The notes: generated from the letters alone by a model not told the origin. A stretch of 64,000 bases of DNA from Candidatus Thiodiazotropha endolucinida (GCF_001715975.1 NZ_MARB01000004.1:62001-126000); one strand, 5' to 3'. Shown: positions 16,633-27,312, numbered from the stretch's first letter. Made by a program: numbers and translations.

Positions 16633-19041
16633 TTATTGAATCTTATTCAAGAGCGCTTTCGCCTCTTCGATACCTTCAAAAGATTTCTCTGCTGACAAGG
16701 CAGCCTTGATATGTCGCTTGGCGTTCTCTATTTCACCCCGCTGGTAATAGGCCACTCCGAGATGATAATCGATATCCGGGAGTCCGGAGCCTTTCCTGGC
16801 CGCCCGCTGCAGAACAGGTATCGCCTTGTCAATCTCGCCTCGTCGGATGCGCACCCATCCCAGGGTATCCAGAATGATAGGGTTTTCCGAGAGCCCGAAG
16901 CCCTCGACCAACTGCAACGCCTTATCCATCCCATCCTGGTTTGTATCATCCTCGAGCAAAAGCATGGCCAGATTGTTTGAGGCCAGCAGGTGCTTGGGAT
17001 ACTTTTCCAGGATCCCTTCATAGACCTTGATTGCGTCCTGCCTGCGATCGATGCGGGAGTAATGATTCGCCAGATCGACGCCTAATACCGGATCACCCGT
17101 CTTTTCGAAGCCCTCCTCCAACAACCCCAGAACGCCCTCCTGGTCGCCTTTGAGAGTAGTGAGATTGACCAGGTTCCGATAGGGAACCGACCACTCCGGA
17201 CGCAGTATCAGAGCCTTTTTGAAGGCCTCCTCAGCGAAATCCCAATGTTTCTGCGAAAGGAGCACCTCGCCCTTGAGATTCAGGGCTACGAAATGTTCGG
17301 GATTGGCTTCCACAACCTTCTCGATCCGCTGCAAGGCATCAACCGGCTTCTTCAAAACAAACAAGCCTTTTGCCAAGCCAATCAGGGCCTCGATGGAGTT
17401 GGGCTTCATCTCAAGCACCTTTTCAAAATCCGTGATGCTCGAGGATGCCATGTTGCGATTCAGTTGGGATACCCCCCTGTAGTAGTAGCCAACAGGACTC
17501 TCCGGGTGTTTCGAAATCAAGAGTTCGGCTAGATTAGCCACTTCGTCCCAGCGCTTGTTTTTCTCCTGAACCAATGCCAATGATTGCAATACCTTGATAT
17601 CGTCAGGCGCGAAGCGACGCATCTTCTGCAGAATTCCAACGGCCCCATCGAATTCCCGGGTATTGATCAACAATTGCACCAGTTCGAAATTGGCAGCCGC
17701 CTCTTCGGGCCGGATCTTGATCGCATCCTCTAGACTCTGTTTTGCCAACGCCGTCTCACCCTTCTTGAGGTGGGCCCGTGCCTTCAGGCGATAAGCCTTG
17801 ACGTAACTGGGATCCTCCCGCAACAGGGTGCGCAGGTCCGCAATCCCCTTATCGGGATCGTCACTCACCAACGCCAGACCAGCTCTGACGAAAAGTGCAT
17901 CCTTGTATTTAGGATCGGCTTCCAGGACCTCCTCCAATAGGACCGCGGCATCATCCAGGGCTCGCTCCTTGATCATCGCGCCCGCCTTCATGGTTCTGGC
18001 AGCGAGCCCGTCCGCCGATCTATCGGCCAGCTCAATAACCTGGGAGAGGGTTTTATCGGCCTCGACCTTGCGTCCGTCGGCCAGATAGTGTCTCGCCAGC
18101 TCGAGTTTCAGTTTGGTATTCTCAGACGCTTCGCCGGCATACTGTTCCAGTATCGCCACCGCTTGATCCATCGCTCCCTGGCTTTTATAGAGTGCGGTCA
18201 GCGCAAGTTTAGCGTTCAGACTCTCGGGCAGATCAGCAATCGCCTGCTGCAGTACCTCTATAGCCTGGTCATTTTCACCCTGCTTTTGAAAATAAGTGAC
18301 CAGATGCAAACGGTTTTCCAAATCATCCGGCTTAGTCCTGATCAAGTCGGAGAGGACCCTAACAACTTCATCATGCTTATCTGCCTGTGCGTAGATACGG
18401 GCAAGCAAGAGGTAAGAGGCTGCCCGGTCGGTATGCTGCGCCAGTGAATCCTTCGCAATACGGATTGCTCGAGCCAATTCGCCCTGATCCGCGTAGAGTG
18501 ATGCCAATAAAGAAGCCGCCTCGACATTCGCCGGATCAGTTTCGATAACAGCGAGGACATCATCGATGGCGGCATCCGTCTCTCCCATCTTCGCCCTGAC
18601 AAAGCCCTTGAGCACCATTGCTGAAGGGTCATCCGGTTTAACGTTCATTGCGGCGTCTACAGCAGCGAGGGCCTTTTCGTTTTCACCGGCAAGCGCAAAA
18701 ATAGTTCCAAGATGCACCTGAGCATCGACGTGTGTGGGATCGAGTTCTGTGGCCCTTAAGTAGAGTGCATAGGCCTTGGTCCAATTCTCATCCTTCTCCT
18801 CGATTCGCCCGAACATATAGTAGGCATTGGCATCTTTGGGATCGATTTGTAGCACGTTCTTGAATTCCAGACGCGCCTTGGTGTAATTACCCTGATTGTA
18901 CAGCGTCATACCGCGATCATAATATTTCTGCTTCCTTTCCTCCTTGTTCGCACAGGCGGTGACAAGGAACAGGCACAGGCCAACGAGAACCCAAGAGATG
19001 TTTTTTTTGCTTGGGAATAGAACTCGCAGATTCGTTTTCAT
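16633..19041 (-). CDS. prsT: PEP-CTERM/exosortase-system TPR-repeat lipoprotein (PrsT type)
   Basis: 802-aa lipoprotein made almost entirely of tetratricopeptide repeats. The signal peptide ends LFLVTAC, giving lipidated Cys30. From about residue 37 to the end, roughly twenty 34-residue repeats follow, with recurring A..YY..G.....A and DP.....L.L pairs. Long TPR lipoproteins of this type mark exosortase-linked EPS loci, where they are thought to act in polymer export or assembly in the periplasm. It is directly downstream of the exosortase gene, 218 nt apart. Confidence 0.85.
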   Translation of the reverse strand: MKTNLRVLFPSKKNISWVLVGLCLFLVTACANKEERKQKYYDRGMTLYNQGNYTKARLEFKNVLQIDPKDANAYYMFGRIEEKDENWTKAYALYLRATELDPTHVDAQVHLGTIFALAGENEKALAAVDAAMNVKPDDPSAMVLKGFVRAKMGETDAAIDDVLAVIETDPANVEAASLLASLYADQGELARAIRIAKDSLAQHTDRAASYLLLARIYAQADKHDEVVRVLSDLIRTKPDDLENRLHLVTYFQKQGENDQAIEVLQQAIADLPESLNAKLALTALYKSQGAMDQAVAILEQYAGEASENTKLKLELARHYLADGRKVEADKTLSQVIELADRSADGLAARTMKAGAMIKERALDDAAVLLEEVLEADPKYKDALFVRAGLALVSDDPDKGIADLRTLLREDPSYVKAYRLKARAHLKKGETALAKQSLEDAIKIRPEEAAANFELVQLLINTREFDGAVGILQKMRRFAPDDIKVLQSLALVQEKNKRWDEVANLAELLISKHPESPVGYYYRGVSQLNRNMASSSITDFEKVLEMKPNSIEALIGLAKGLFVLKKPVDALQRIEKVVEANPEHFVALNLKGEVLLSQKHWDFAEEAFKKALILRPEWSVPYRNLVNLTTLKGDQEGVLGLLEEGFEKTGDPVLGVDLANHYSRIDRRQDAIKVYEGILEKYPKHLLASNNLAMLLLEDDTNQDGMDKALQLVEGFGLSENPIILDTLGWVRIRRGEIDKAIPVLQRAARKGSGLPDIDYHLGVAYYQRGEIENAKRHIKAALSAEKSFEGIEEAKALLNKIQ

Positions 19042-19259
19042 CTACACATACCTAATTATTTCACATCAGTCCTGCCACCTCGTCTCATCAGCAGGCTAAC
19101 CGGGTTGTTTCCACCAAATCCATTGATTAATGGGTTATTTGTGAAGCCCTTAACATAAGGTTTACATTTAGCTGTCCATGCTGACAATCCAGTGTTTACG
19201 AATTCTGACAACCCAATATGCACTGGTTTTCCAGGCCCAAATGGCTGGGCGACCAGACA

Positions 19260-20834
19260 TCAGTCAGGAATATACTGATCCAAAAGCGGTACGACCTTCC
19301 CGCTGAAATCCGCCAGACGCTTGTCTCCATCGGTCCACTCCTCTCCCGCCCCGATCGATGTGGTCAGCCTGACCAGGGCACCGTCCGTTCTGCGCTTGGT
19401 CAACCCATCGAGAAACAGATACCATTTCACCAGCCATTCATTGGTCATCACGCGCCCGCGCTGCTGAAACCAGTAGTAGACCAATTGCTTGTATTCACCC
19501 CGCTTGATGACCAGCCGGTTGACATTCAGGGCCTCACCGTTGACCTGTATATCGGCCAGATCTACCTGAGTTACCCGCTCAATCTCCCAGCCTCCGCCGG
19601 GGATGCAGGAACGGGGACTGTGTGCAGCGGATCCGGCCTGCTGCGAGGCGTAGTAGGCGATGTAGAAGTTGACCACCGATCCCATTGAATCTGCATAGTT
19701 ACCGATCAGGTAGTCATCCAGCTTAAGCGATTTCAGATAGATATCCTCCAGCCGGTTCTCGTTCCCCCGCCAATTTTCGATTTGCATGGGAAAACCATTG
19801 AAGTCCTGACGCTCAGGCAGTATTGCCTGCTGTGACTGCACATAAAAGGAACTCACCGCAATCAAAACAACCGATGCGAGAATGGCATAATGGACAGGGG
19901 TGACAGGACGGGTTTGATACTCTATGCCTTGGGGTAACGCCTTCGGTATTTCCAACCCGAATACATCCCTGAGGCGTCGTTTGGTCCTGCCTATCCTGGC
20001 CAGCAGAACCATCTCCAACAGCAGAATCAAGAGGCAGGCCATAAAAATAACCCAGCCCTCGAAATAGTGCAGAAAGCCGTCGGCCTGTTCCTGACCCCAG
20101 TTATCCACCAACACACCAATCACGCCGATGCGGAAACTGTTCATCAGCACGGTGATAGGGATACTGGAGAGAAAAACCACCACCCGTTTCCACATCTCGA
20201 CCCGATAGAGATAGGCGGCAAGAAACGCCAAACTCACCAAAGGAAAGAGATAGCGCAACCCGTTGCAGGCCTCGACCACCTGGAGCTTGTAGTTGCCCAG
20301 ATCGATAACATTCCCTTCCAGATAAACACTTATACCGAACCAGCGAATCACCTCGACACCAATCTGCGAAGAGACAAGTTGCAGTTTTCCCGAGAGTGAG
20401 TTGTAAATAAAAGGCGGAAGGGGAACGATGAAAAAAAGCAGGAACAGAGGACCGGCGACTATCTTGAATGCCTGCCATCCCAAGAGCGCATAGGCCATGC
20501 CAATAACCGTTAGGACGAGGGCATACTGGACAAGTGTAAAAGTCGTTGCAATCATCCCCATAAAGAAGAGAAAGCCTGCCATCAGCACGACTACTACACC
20601 GATCCAGGATGGTCGAAACTCAGCTTCAACCAACCGATCCCGCCGCTGCCAGATCAGGTATGCAGAAATGAAGGGGAGAAAATAGGCGTAACCGTACTCC
20701 TCTTTGAGACCCCAGCGATCGAGCATATCGGTAATGCCGTCCCAAAAGCCGTAGACTAAGAGGATGGCGATGATACCGAACATTCCCCATATCATTTGGG
20801 AGTTACGCCAGCCTGTAGGAATACTCGATGTCAA
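19260..20834 (-). CDS. xrtD: Exosortase fused to EpsI domain (XrtD, VPLPA-CTERM type)
   Basis: Multi-spanning inner-membrane transpeptidase-like sorting enzyme, 524 aa. The N-terminal half has about eight membrane helices with the catalytic triad of exosortases: Cys190 in EACNGLRY, Arg235 in NSFRIGV and His256 in LHYFEGW. The C-terminal half (from about 310) is an EpsI domain containing the SPRSCIPGGGWEI block. A long form fused to EpsI is characteristic of XrtD. A VPLPA-type sorting signal in the same locus (36.4 kb) supports this class. The start is the TTG at 20834, preceded by AAGGG. Confidence 0.87.
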   Translation of the reverse strand: MTSSIPTGWRNSQMIWGMFGIIAILLVYGFWDGITDMLDRWGLKEEYGYAYFLPFISAYLIWQRRDRLVEAEFRPSWIGVVVVLMAGFLFFMGMIATTFTLVQYALVLTVIGMAYALLGWQAFKIVAGPLFLLFFIVPLPPFIYNSLSGKLQLVSSQIGVEVIRWFGISVYLEGNVIDLGNYKLQVVEACNGLRYLFPLVSLAFLAAYLYRVEMWKRVVVFLSSIPITVLMNSFRIGVIGVLVDNWGQEQADGFLHYFEGWVIFMACLLILLLEMVLLARIGRTKRRLRDVFGLEIPKALPQGIEYQTRPVTPVHYAILASVVLIAVSSFYVQSQQAILPERQDFNGFPMQIENWRGNENRLEDIYLKSLKLDDYLIGNYADSMGSVVNFYIAYYASQQAGSAAHSPRSCIPGGGWEIERVTQVDLADIQVNGEALNVNRLVIKRGEYKQLVYYWFQQRGRVMTNEWLVKWYLFLDGLTKRRTDGALVRLTTSIGAGEEWTDGDKRLADFSGKVVPLLDQYIPD

Positions 20835-21044
20835 TATGATCCCTTGTAATCAATCCATTTTGTGAGATGCAGCATCAGAAAGTGAGATACCTTCTGTTCC
20901 TGGTATAGCAAAAACCCGGCACAGGCGGTTACTTGTCGATCCACTCTCTAAAGATCTACCCGTAGATCCTGTCACAGGTCATCGTTATGTCGCTGTATTT
21001 TGATATACAAATACTATCCAAGTCCAATATACACCCAGACTAAT

Positions 21045-21986
21045 TCAGGTTCTCAATGTCTCCTGGTTATCTAAAAACCACTTATACGTCAGTTGGATAC
21101 CCTTTTTTAAAGAAGTTTTCGCCTGCCAGCCAAGAGAGGTTAAACGACTCACATCCAACAATTTCTGTGGTGTACCATCAGGCTTTTCCGTATCGAATTC
21201 TAGTGCACCCTCGAAGCCGATAACATCACCTACCAGCTTAGCGAGGCCAGCGATAGTGATGTCATCCCCGACGCCGATATTGACCATATCCGTGAAACCA
21301 TCTCGATTCATAACATAGACGCAAGCATCAGCCATGTCATCCACGTAGAGAAATTCCCTACGCGGATTTCCAGTCCCCCATATGATGACCTTGTCTCTGT
21401 CCTGCTCCCTCGCTTCGTGAAATTTCCTGATCAGGGCCGGTAATACGTGGGAATTCTGCAGATCAAAATTATCGTTTGGCCCATACAAGTTTGTCGGCAT
21501 GACTGAGACATAGTCTGTTCCATACTGACGGTTATAGGCTTCACACATCTTGATTCCCGCTATTTTGGCGACCGCATAGGGCTCGTTCGTGGGTTCGAGC
21601 GAGCCGGTTAGCAAATACTCCTCTCGCATTGGTTGGGGGCAACGCTTGGGGTATATGCAAGAACTGCCCAAAAACATCAATCGCTTTACACCATGAGCAT
21701 GGGCAGCAGATATGACATTAAGCTCTATTGCAAGGTTGTCGACGATAAAATCTACTGGGTAAGTATTGTTTGCATGTATACCACCCACCTTCGCAGCGGC
21801 AAGAAAGACATACTCAGGTTTCTCCCACGCGAAGAAATCATCGACTTGTCGCTTGTCGGATAAATCCAACTCGGCATGGTTTCTCAATAAGAGGTTGTTC
21901 CAGCCACCCTTCTTAAGAGACTGCACGATAGCGTCACCCACAAGGCCGCGGTGACCTGCAATATAAATCCTTGCATCCATTTCCAT
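21045..21986 (-). CDS. fcl: GDP-L-fucose synthase
   Basis: Bifunctional 3,5-epimerase/4-reductase that makes GDP-L-fucose from the product of Gmd. 313 aa, extended SDR. The NADP-binding motif is GHRGLVG (11-17), FLGSSCIYP is the conserved catalytic-Ser strand, and YAVAK gives Tyr137/Lys141. AGGAGG lies 5 nt before the ATG at 21986; a second ATG two codons later is possible. It follows gmd by 12 nt. Confidence 0.94.
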   Translation of the reverse strand: MEMDARIYIAGHRGLVGDAIVQSLKKGGWNNLLLRNHAELDLSDKRQVDDFFAWEKPEYVFLAAAKVGGIHANNTYPVDFIVDNLAIELNVISAAHAHGVKRLMFLGSSCIYPKRCPQPMREEYLLTGSLEPTNEPYAVAKIAGIKMCEAYNRQYGTDYVSVMPTNLYGPNDNFDLQNSHVLPALIRKFHEAREQDRDKVIIWGTGNPRREFLYVDDMADACVYVMNRDGFTDMVNIGVGDDITIAGLAKLVGDVIGFEGALEFDTEKPDGTPQKLLDVSRLTSLGWQAKTSLKKGIQLTYKWFLDNQETLRT

Positions 21987-21998
21987 TGATGCCTCCTA

Positions 21999-23108
21999 TC
22001 ACTCAAAGTAGCGATAAGAGCGGAATCCGGCATTTTCAATAACCACATCCTTTTGGGCAAGTGCCAGATCCTCTCTTGCCATTTCAGCCACCAGATCCTT
22101 AAATGAGATTTCGGGCACCCAGCCCAATTTTTCTTTTGCCTTGGTTGGATCACACAACAGCGTTTCTACCTCTGTGGGTCTGAAATAGCGTGGATCGACC
22201 TTAACCACTATATCGCCAGGTCTGGGGCCGGTATCATTGGTATTAGCTTCAATAATACCCTCTTCATTTTCATCTTCCCCATGCCATCGCAAAGTAATTC
22301 CTAATTCATTGGCTGCTGCATCAACGAATTCACGCACTGAATGCTGCATACCTGTACCTATAGCAAAATCGTCAGGTTTGTCCTGTTGCAGCATCAACCA
22401 TTGCATTTTCACATAATCGTGCGCATGTCCCCAATCACGGAGTGCATTCATATTTCCAAGATATAGACAACTCTGCAATCCTAATCTTATCCTAGCCATT
22501 GCACGTGTAATCTTGCGTGTGACAAATGTTTCACCACGAATTGGTGACTCGTGGTTGAACAGTATACCGTTACAGGCATACATACCATAAGCCTCACGAT
22601 AGTTAACAGTTATCCAATATGAGTAGAGCTTCGCACAAGCGTAAGGAGACCGAGGATAAAATGGCGTTGACTCCTTCTGTGGTATTTCACGTACGTCACC
22701 AAACAACTCAGATGTCGAAGCCTGGTAGAAACGTGTTTTTTTCTCTAGTCCGAGAATACGCATCGCCTCAAGTAGTCGCAATGTTCCAATTGCGTCAGCA
22801 TTTGCAGTGTATTCAGGTGTTTCGAATGAAACTGCAACATGGCTTTGAGCCGCCAAATTATAGATCTCGTCAGGTTGGATTTCCTGGATGACACGAATCA
22901 AATTGGTTGAATCTGTCAAATCACCATAATGGAGAATAAAGTCTCTATTCTCTGTATGAGGATCTTGAAAAAGGTGGTCAATCCTGTCTGTATTAAATGA
23001 GGATGCCCTCCGCTTCAACCCATGTACTTCATAGCCTTTTTTTAGCAAAAACTCCGCAAGATATGCGCCGTCTTGGCCAGTGATTCCCGTAATGAAAGCC
23101 TTCTTCAT
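21999..23108 (-). CDS. gmd: GDP-mannose 4,6-dehydratase
   Basis: Converts GDP-mannose to GDP-4-keto-6-deoxymannose, the precursor of GDP-L-fucose. 369 aa. The N-terminal [16 protein letters not shown] motif (7-22), the STSELFG strand and YACAK (Tyr156/Lys160) are all present, as are the GMD-specific [15 protein letters not shown] segment and [12 protein letters not shown]. It forms a pair with fcl and uses GDP-mannose made by manB/manC at the operon end. Confidence 0.95.
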   Translation of the reverse strand: MKKAFITGITGQDGAYLAEFLLKKGYEVHGLKRRASSFNTDRIDHLFQDPHTENRDFILHYGDLTDSTNLIRVIQEIQPDEIYNLAAQSHVAVSFETPEYTANADAIGTLRLLEAMRILGLEKKTRFYQASTSELFGDVREIPQKESTPFYPRSPYACAKLYSYWITVNYREAYGMYACNGILFNHESPIRGETFVTRKITRAMARIRLGLQSCLYLGNMNALRDWGHAHDYVKMQWLMLQQDKPDDFAIGTGMQHSVREFVDAAANELGITLRWHGEDENEEGIIEANTNDTGPRPGDIVVKVDPRYFRPTEVETLLCDPTKAKEKLGWVPEISFKDLVAEMAREDLALAQKDVVIENAGFRSYRYFE

Positions 23109-23115
23109 ATCATCC

Positions 23116-23835
23116 CTATCGATTTAACATTAATTGTTTAGTGAAATGCCATACAAATCTTGGATTATAGATTGCGTATCTTTTCCAAAGCCTACGTGGC
23201 TCAGTTAATAGCCTGAATAACCATTCCAAGCCTATTTGTTGAACCCATTTTGGGGCTTCGTTTTTAGTACCTCCCAAAAAATCAAATACAGCCCCTATAC
23301 CTACCATAACAGCCATTACCTTTCCTTGATGTTCTGCCATCTACTTTTCTTGTTTAGGGCAGCCTAAACCCACAAACAGAACTTGAACGTGGGCATCATT
23401 GATCATTTGCACATGCTTGTTGTCTTCTTCTTCGCTTAATTGATGAAATGGTGGAGAAACTGCACATCCTATTTTTATGTTCGGATAGTTGTTACCAATT
23501 AGAGATACTATACCTTTCATAGTTTCCTCTGTTGCACCGTATAGCCCTACAACCCCTCTTCGCTCGTCACAGTCCTTAAGAATAGCTCTTGTTAAATCTG
23601 CACCCCTTAAATGCTCATTTTCTGCGCATCCTAGCATTTTTAGTCCTATTGCAAGGGGCTTACCATCCGCCAAAACCAAGTCCGCAGTATTGACGACCTC
23701 CCTGTACTGTTCATTATCGAATGTTTCCATGCACATGTGTACGTTTGAAACACAGATATATCGACTCGCCCTTTGTATCGACCAATCTTTTATTATGTCA
23801 ATAACAGTAGCTAGCGAAACTCAATTTACACGCAT
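23116..23835 (-). pseudogene. WecG/TagA/CpsF-family glycosyltransferase, two in-frame stops
   Basis: Family 26 glycosyltransferase (transfer of ManNAc-type sugars to the lipid-linked intermediate), interrupted. One frame of 240 codons starts at the ATG 23835. A TGA is at codon 5 (23823-23821) and a TAG at codon 165 (23343-23341). Between the stops the family blocks SRYICVSNVHMCMETF, LVLADGKPLAIGL and VLFVGLGCPKQEK are intact. After the TAG it resumes in the same frame with MAEHQGKVMAVMVGIGAVFDF and the EWLFRLLTEPRRLWKRY signature. The TAG stands exactly where the family has Trp (KQEKWMAEH). The product is probably non-functional. Confidence 0.8.
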
Positions 23836-23963
23836 TTTGAGGATGTATTTATAGCATAGTTGGTTATTCAAGCTAATAGCCCTGTGTACTAGTAATTCAT
23901 TTGTCGACTTACATGTATTGGATAAAGGCAGATGCTTCGATAATTCGCAAAATAAACCTGTAT

Positions 23964-25111
23964 TTACACGTTATTATATATTTCCATCAATAACCTATAA
24001 TTAACCTTATCCGTATACTTCATCATAAAGTCAGTATGTGCCTCTAAGCCCATTTTATTCATTTCATCTGGATTCTGTAGCGCCCATGATATTGAATTAA
24101 TTAAATCGTCTACAGAGCCACATTCAAATAATAACCCAGTTCGCATATGCGTAATCAACTCCCCAAGCGCGCCTATGTGACTTGCTATTATTGGCGTAGC
24201 ATTCCCATAAGACTCAACTAGTGTTCTCGGCATATTTTCATACCACACACTTGGCATAATCAGAAATGGCGTTTTTTGCATTAACTTGTAGACACCCGCC
24301 TGATCTAATTTACCAAGAAGCCTAACATTAGAAAGCCCTCGCAATATTTCCTTCTGTGGGCCGTCTCCGACTATATCAAAAACCTGATCGGGAAATGACT
24401 TAATTGCATTAACCAGAACTGATATACCCTTTTCTTCTGATAACCGGCCGACGTAAAGTGGATTTCCATCTCTAGTTTGCCTTTTTTTATGTTGGAGATT
24501 CACAAAATTTGGCTTTATTTTGATTTTTTCTCTAGGTAGGCCCATTTCGATTAATTTTTTTTTACAGAACTCGTTTAGTGCGATATATGCATCGATTTTA
24601 TTTTGATAAGTTCCAATAATTCTATGAAACTGTATAACCGCAGCTGAAACTACACTAGCTAATATCGAGCCTCTATAGCATTTGCGTATTACTCCTCTCC
24701 ATGGCCCCTTGTTCAAACAATCTTCACATACTTTCATATTCCTTATGTACATAGCTTGGATACATGAAAGACGAAAATTATGAATAGTTTGAATTGTTGG
24801 TATATTATGTTTTTTTGCCACCCAGTAAACTGATGGAGATATCAAGGGAAATGTATTATGGACATGGATAAAATCTGGTTTATCCACAGATATTAACTGC
24901 TCTAGATCTCTGATTGTTCTTTTAGACAAGATTGCATTTAAAAACAGTAAAATCCTATCTGAACGGTCTAATCAGTATTATTTCTTGTATATAATTTTAC
25001 ATGATGTCCATTTTTTTCAAGCAATTTCATTTCTTCATCAACAACTGAGTCTTCTCCTCCCTGTTGTTGATATCGGTTGTGTACCAGTAAAACTTTAGAC
25101 TTCTCGTTCAT
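23964..25111 (-). pseudogene. Family 4 glycosyltransferase, frameshifted near the N-terminus
   Basis: GT-B fold glycosyltransferase for EPS repeat-unit assembly, broken by a single-base deletion. The ATG at 25111 opens 47 codons with the GT4 N-terminus (VLLVHNRYQQQGGEDSVV) and then hits TAG at 24970-24968. Restoring one T in GATTAG yields D-L-D-R-S-D-R-I-L-L-F and joins the remaining frame. That frame carries DFIHVHNTFPLISPSVYW, the donor-site PLYVGRLSEEKGI and PRTLVESYGNATPIIAS. The long downstream part (about 321 aa) could only be translated from an internal TTG and would lack the acceptor-site start. Confidence 0.75.
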
Positions 25112-25112
25112 T

Positions 25113-25256
25113 TCATTTACAATTAAGTCCTATTTTCTCCAAATATATGGCACTGAAGTTTATGCATTTATATTTTGTCATATATTTTCTGATCATAGTC
25201 CAATAGATATTTATCTCTTTGTATTCTATCGACTTGTTCGGTATTAATTTCTTCAC
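25113..25256 (-). CDS. Possible 47-aa peptide between wzy and the GT4 gene
   Basis: GTG at 25256-25254 overlaps the wzy stop (GTGA). The frame runs 47 codons to a TGA one base before the ATG of the frameshifted glycosyltransferase. The product is basic and aromatic (VKKLIPNKSIEYKEINIYW start, Cys-containing end) with no recognisable domain. The perfect fit between neighbouring starts and stops argues for translation. The short length, AT-rich composition and lack of a clear binding site argue against. Confidence 0.25.
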   Translation of the reverse strand: MKKLIPNKSIEYKEINIYWTMIRKYMTKYKCINFSAIYLEKIGLNCK

Positions 25257-26461
25257 TTATTTATTGACGCGTCTTTCCTCAGAACAGATGTCGACACAGT
25301 CGCCACACCTAAAGAAAATAAAAATATATATGTAAAGCCTCCATAAAACTCTCCTGCAACAAATATCGAGACTACTGCACCAGCAGATAGAGCCGATACT
25401 TTCTTTAGCAAGTCACTTGTCTGCTTTTGAAGATTCACATAAAACGCTATTACAAAGATCAACAAAACTGCGATACCCGAAACTATTCCACCCTGAGCTA
25501 AGGTACTTAACCATAGATTATGAATAATAATACCGGATTCAATAACCTGCTTACCATCACCCACAAGAGGTGAAGATTTGACAATTTCCCATGAAAATGC
25601 ATACTGCCTTATTCGGTCGTCTGCTGTTATTGCTGCTTGCCTGCCACCCCATGTAGCCAACGAATCAGTTATATTGCTACCATACAACAAAAGTAGAGAT
25701 ACGATTGTTCCAATACCCATAATAACAAAAAATACATTTAAAAATATTACAGAAGTAACGTTTCTCTGTTTTCTCTCTACATACCAATAGACAACAATTG
25801 ATGCAATTGCGGAAAGAACCATACTCCGTGATTGCGCTCCCAAATATCCAAATAATATTGCAAAATATATTACTAATATATATATTTTTGCAGTTATGCC
25901 TGCCATGAAATCTTTCGCGATAAATGTTGTTAGTATTGCTATGGATGAAACAATAGCCAGATCCCCGTAATTGCTAATCAAGCCTGTTGCTTTTGGAATA
26001 TCTATAAAGCTCAACCTGCTTGGCGATAGTCTAATACGTTCCAATTCTAAGATACCAATCGACACGAAAAAGACGCTAATACACCCAATTACTGCTATAA
26101 ACGAAATAAGCAATAGAGTTGTCTTTATTTCCTTAATCCCATTTATATACAGTACCGGTATAAAAAAATACAGTGAATATTTTATCGCGGAAAATAACAT
26201 TGTCTTGACATGATTTTGATTGTCAAATACTGAAACTGTTATGCCAATCGTGTATATGAGAAACATTACCACCAGAAAAAAAACAATGAATTTTTTATTT
26301 ATTGTCTTCCTTGAATAATTGAACTTATATACGGACAGCATGAAAACAAGTGGTGCCAGTAAATTATCAAAAGATAATGTACCAACAACACCAAGAGAAT
26401 AAAACGGGAGTGATAGAACCCAAATACTATACATATAGTCCGTTAGTTTCATAAAGAGCAT
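25253..26461 (-). CDS. O-antigen ligase / Wzy-like polymerase family membrane protein
   Basis: 402-aa inner-membrane protein with about 11 hydrophobic helices and one large periplasmic loop (about 240-330). The loop ends in GIIIHNLWLSTLAQGG, the O-antigen ligase/polymerase family motif (HN followed by a Gly-rich helix). In a Wzx/Wzz-type locus the likely role is polymerising EPS repeat units on undecaprenyl pyrophosphate; a ligase role is less likely. It begins 3 nt after the upstream sulfotransferase stop. AT-rich like its neighbours. Confidence 0.75.
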   Translation of the reverse strand: MLFMKLTDYMYSIWVLSLPFYSLGVVGTLSFDNLLAPLVFMLSVYKFNYSRKTINKKFIVFFLVVMFLIYTIGITVSVFDNQNHVKTMLFSAIKYSLYFFIPVLYINGIKEIKTTLLLISFIAVIGCISVFFVSIGILELERIRLSPSRLSFIDIPKATGLISNYGDLAIVSSIAILTTFIAKDFMAGITAKIYILVIYFAILFGYLGAQSRSMVLSAIASIVVYWYVERKQRNVTSVIFLNVFFVIMGIGTIVSLLLLYGSNITDSLATWGGRQAAITADDRIRQYAFSWEIVKSSPLVGDGKQVIESGIIIHNLWLSTLAQGGIVSGIAVLLIFVIAFYVNLQKQTSDLLKKVSALSAGAVVSIFVAGEFYGGFTYIFLFSLGVATVSTSVLRKDASINK

Positions 26462-26464
26462 TAC

Positions 26465-27310
26465 TTACCACTCTAAATCATTTTCGTATCCATATTTCAT
26501 TAGCCAGCTACCAGCATATTCCTTTATTTTATTTTTTTGCTCTGGAGTAAGTATACCCATCCATTTACCAGACCCTCCCTTGAAAAAGGTGGATGACTTT
26601 TGATACTCCAACCTTTTTATCATGCTTGAAATTACATCATGGTATTCATTAATTTGCAGGTGAGATAGAATTCTTTTAATAGTTTCCTTTTGTTTACTCT
26701 CTGATCCACCGTGAGCCTCTGATAATAAATCCTCGTATCTACAAACCAAAACCGACTCTAGACTTGACCATCCCTCATATTGATTGAGGAGGGTCCTTAA
26801 ATTTGGCACACCTGGTTTATTTCCTTCTATTGCCGCATCAATTCTTTCACTATCAGAATCGAATGAATTTAAGTATTCGTGTGCCATATGCGTTTTGTCG
26901 ATGTACATGACGTAATTTACAAATGAGACTACTACGTCTCTTGGATCACGAATTAATAAGATAACCTTTGTCTCATTTTTATTGATTTCATTAATTACTG
27001 AGGGCAATGCAGTTAAATGACCCAATAATACCGTACCTTTTTTTTGCTTAGCTAATTTTTTTAAATACCTGGATTCAATATTATCCCAGCTCGACAACGT
27101 CTTACACCCGACATACCTAAGTCCTGGTATTTCATCCAACATATCTTCTAGCATATGTGTTCCTGATTTTGGTATGCTATTAATGATAACTGGGTGCCTG
27201 CTTAGTGCATCTCGCCGTATTATATGTTGTATATTTTTTAAAGTGATCCTGAGTTTTTTCTTTATATGACGGAACAGCACATCTAGTCCTTTGTTTTGTA
27301 TTGCCGCCAT
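26465..27310 (-). CDS. PAPS-dependent sulfotransferase (1)
   Basis: 281-aa sulfotransferase-fold protein. The 5'-phosphosulfate loop is IPKSGTHML (46-54), the 3'-phosphate site is LLIRDPRDVVVSF (118-130), and the C-terminal FFKGGSGKWMGILT matches the conserved GxxGxW segment of cytosolic/carbohydrate sulfotransferases. Predicted to transfer sulfate from PAPS to a hydroxyl of the EPS repeat unit. The APS kinase at 38.8 kb would supply PAPS. It starts 2 nt after the glycosidase stop and is followed within 3 nt by wzy. Confidence 0.82.
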   Translation of the reverse strand: MAAIQNKGLDVLFRHIKKKLRITLKNIQHIIRRDALSRHPVIINSIPKSGTHMLEDMLDEIPGLRYVGCKTLSSWDNIESRYLKKLAKQKKGTVLLGHLTALPSVINEINKNETKVILLIRDPRDVVVSFVNYVMYIDKTHMAHEYLNSFDSDSERIDAAIEGNKPGVPNLRTLLNQYEGWSSLESVLVCRYEDLLSEAHGGSESKQKETIKRILSHLQINEYHDVISSMIKRLEYQKSSTFFKGGSGKWMGILTPEQKNKIKEYAGSWLMKYGYENDLEW

Positions 27311-27312
27311 CG

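Noticed and set aside
15423-23835. Reassignment of UAG to tryptophan, suggested by two TAG codons at conserved Trp positions
   Set aside because: TAG is used as the normal terminator of several intact genes here (bamE, smpB, rfbA, dapL), so global reassignment is excluded; TGG-to-TAG transitions explain both cases.
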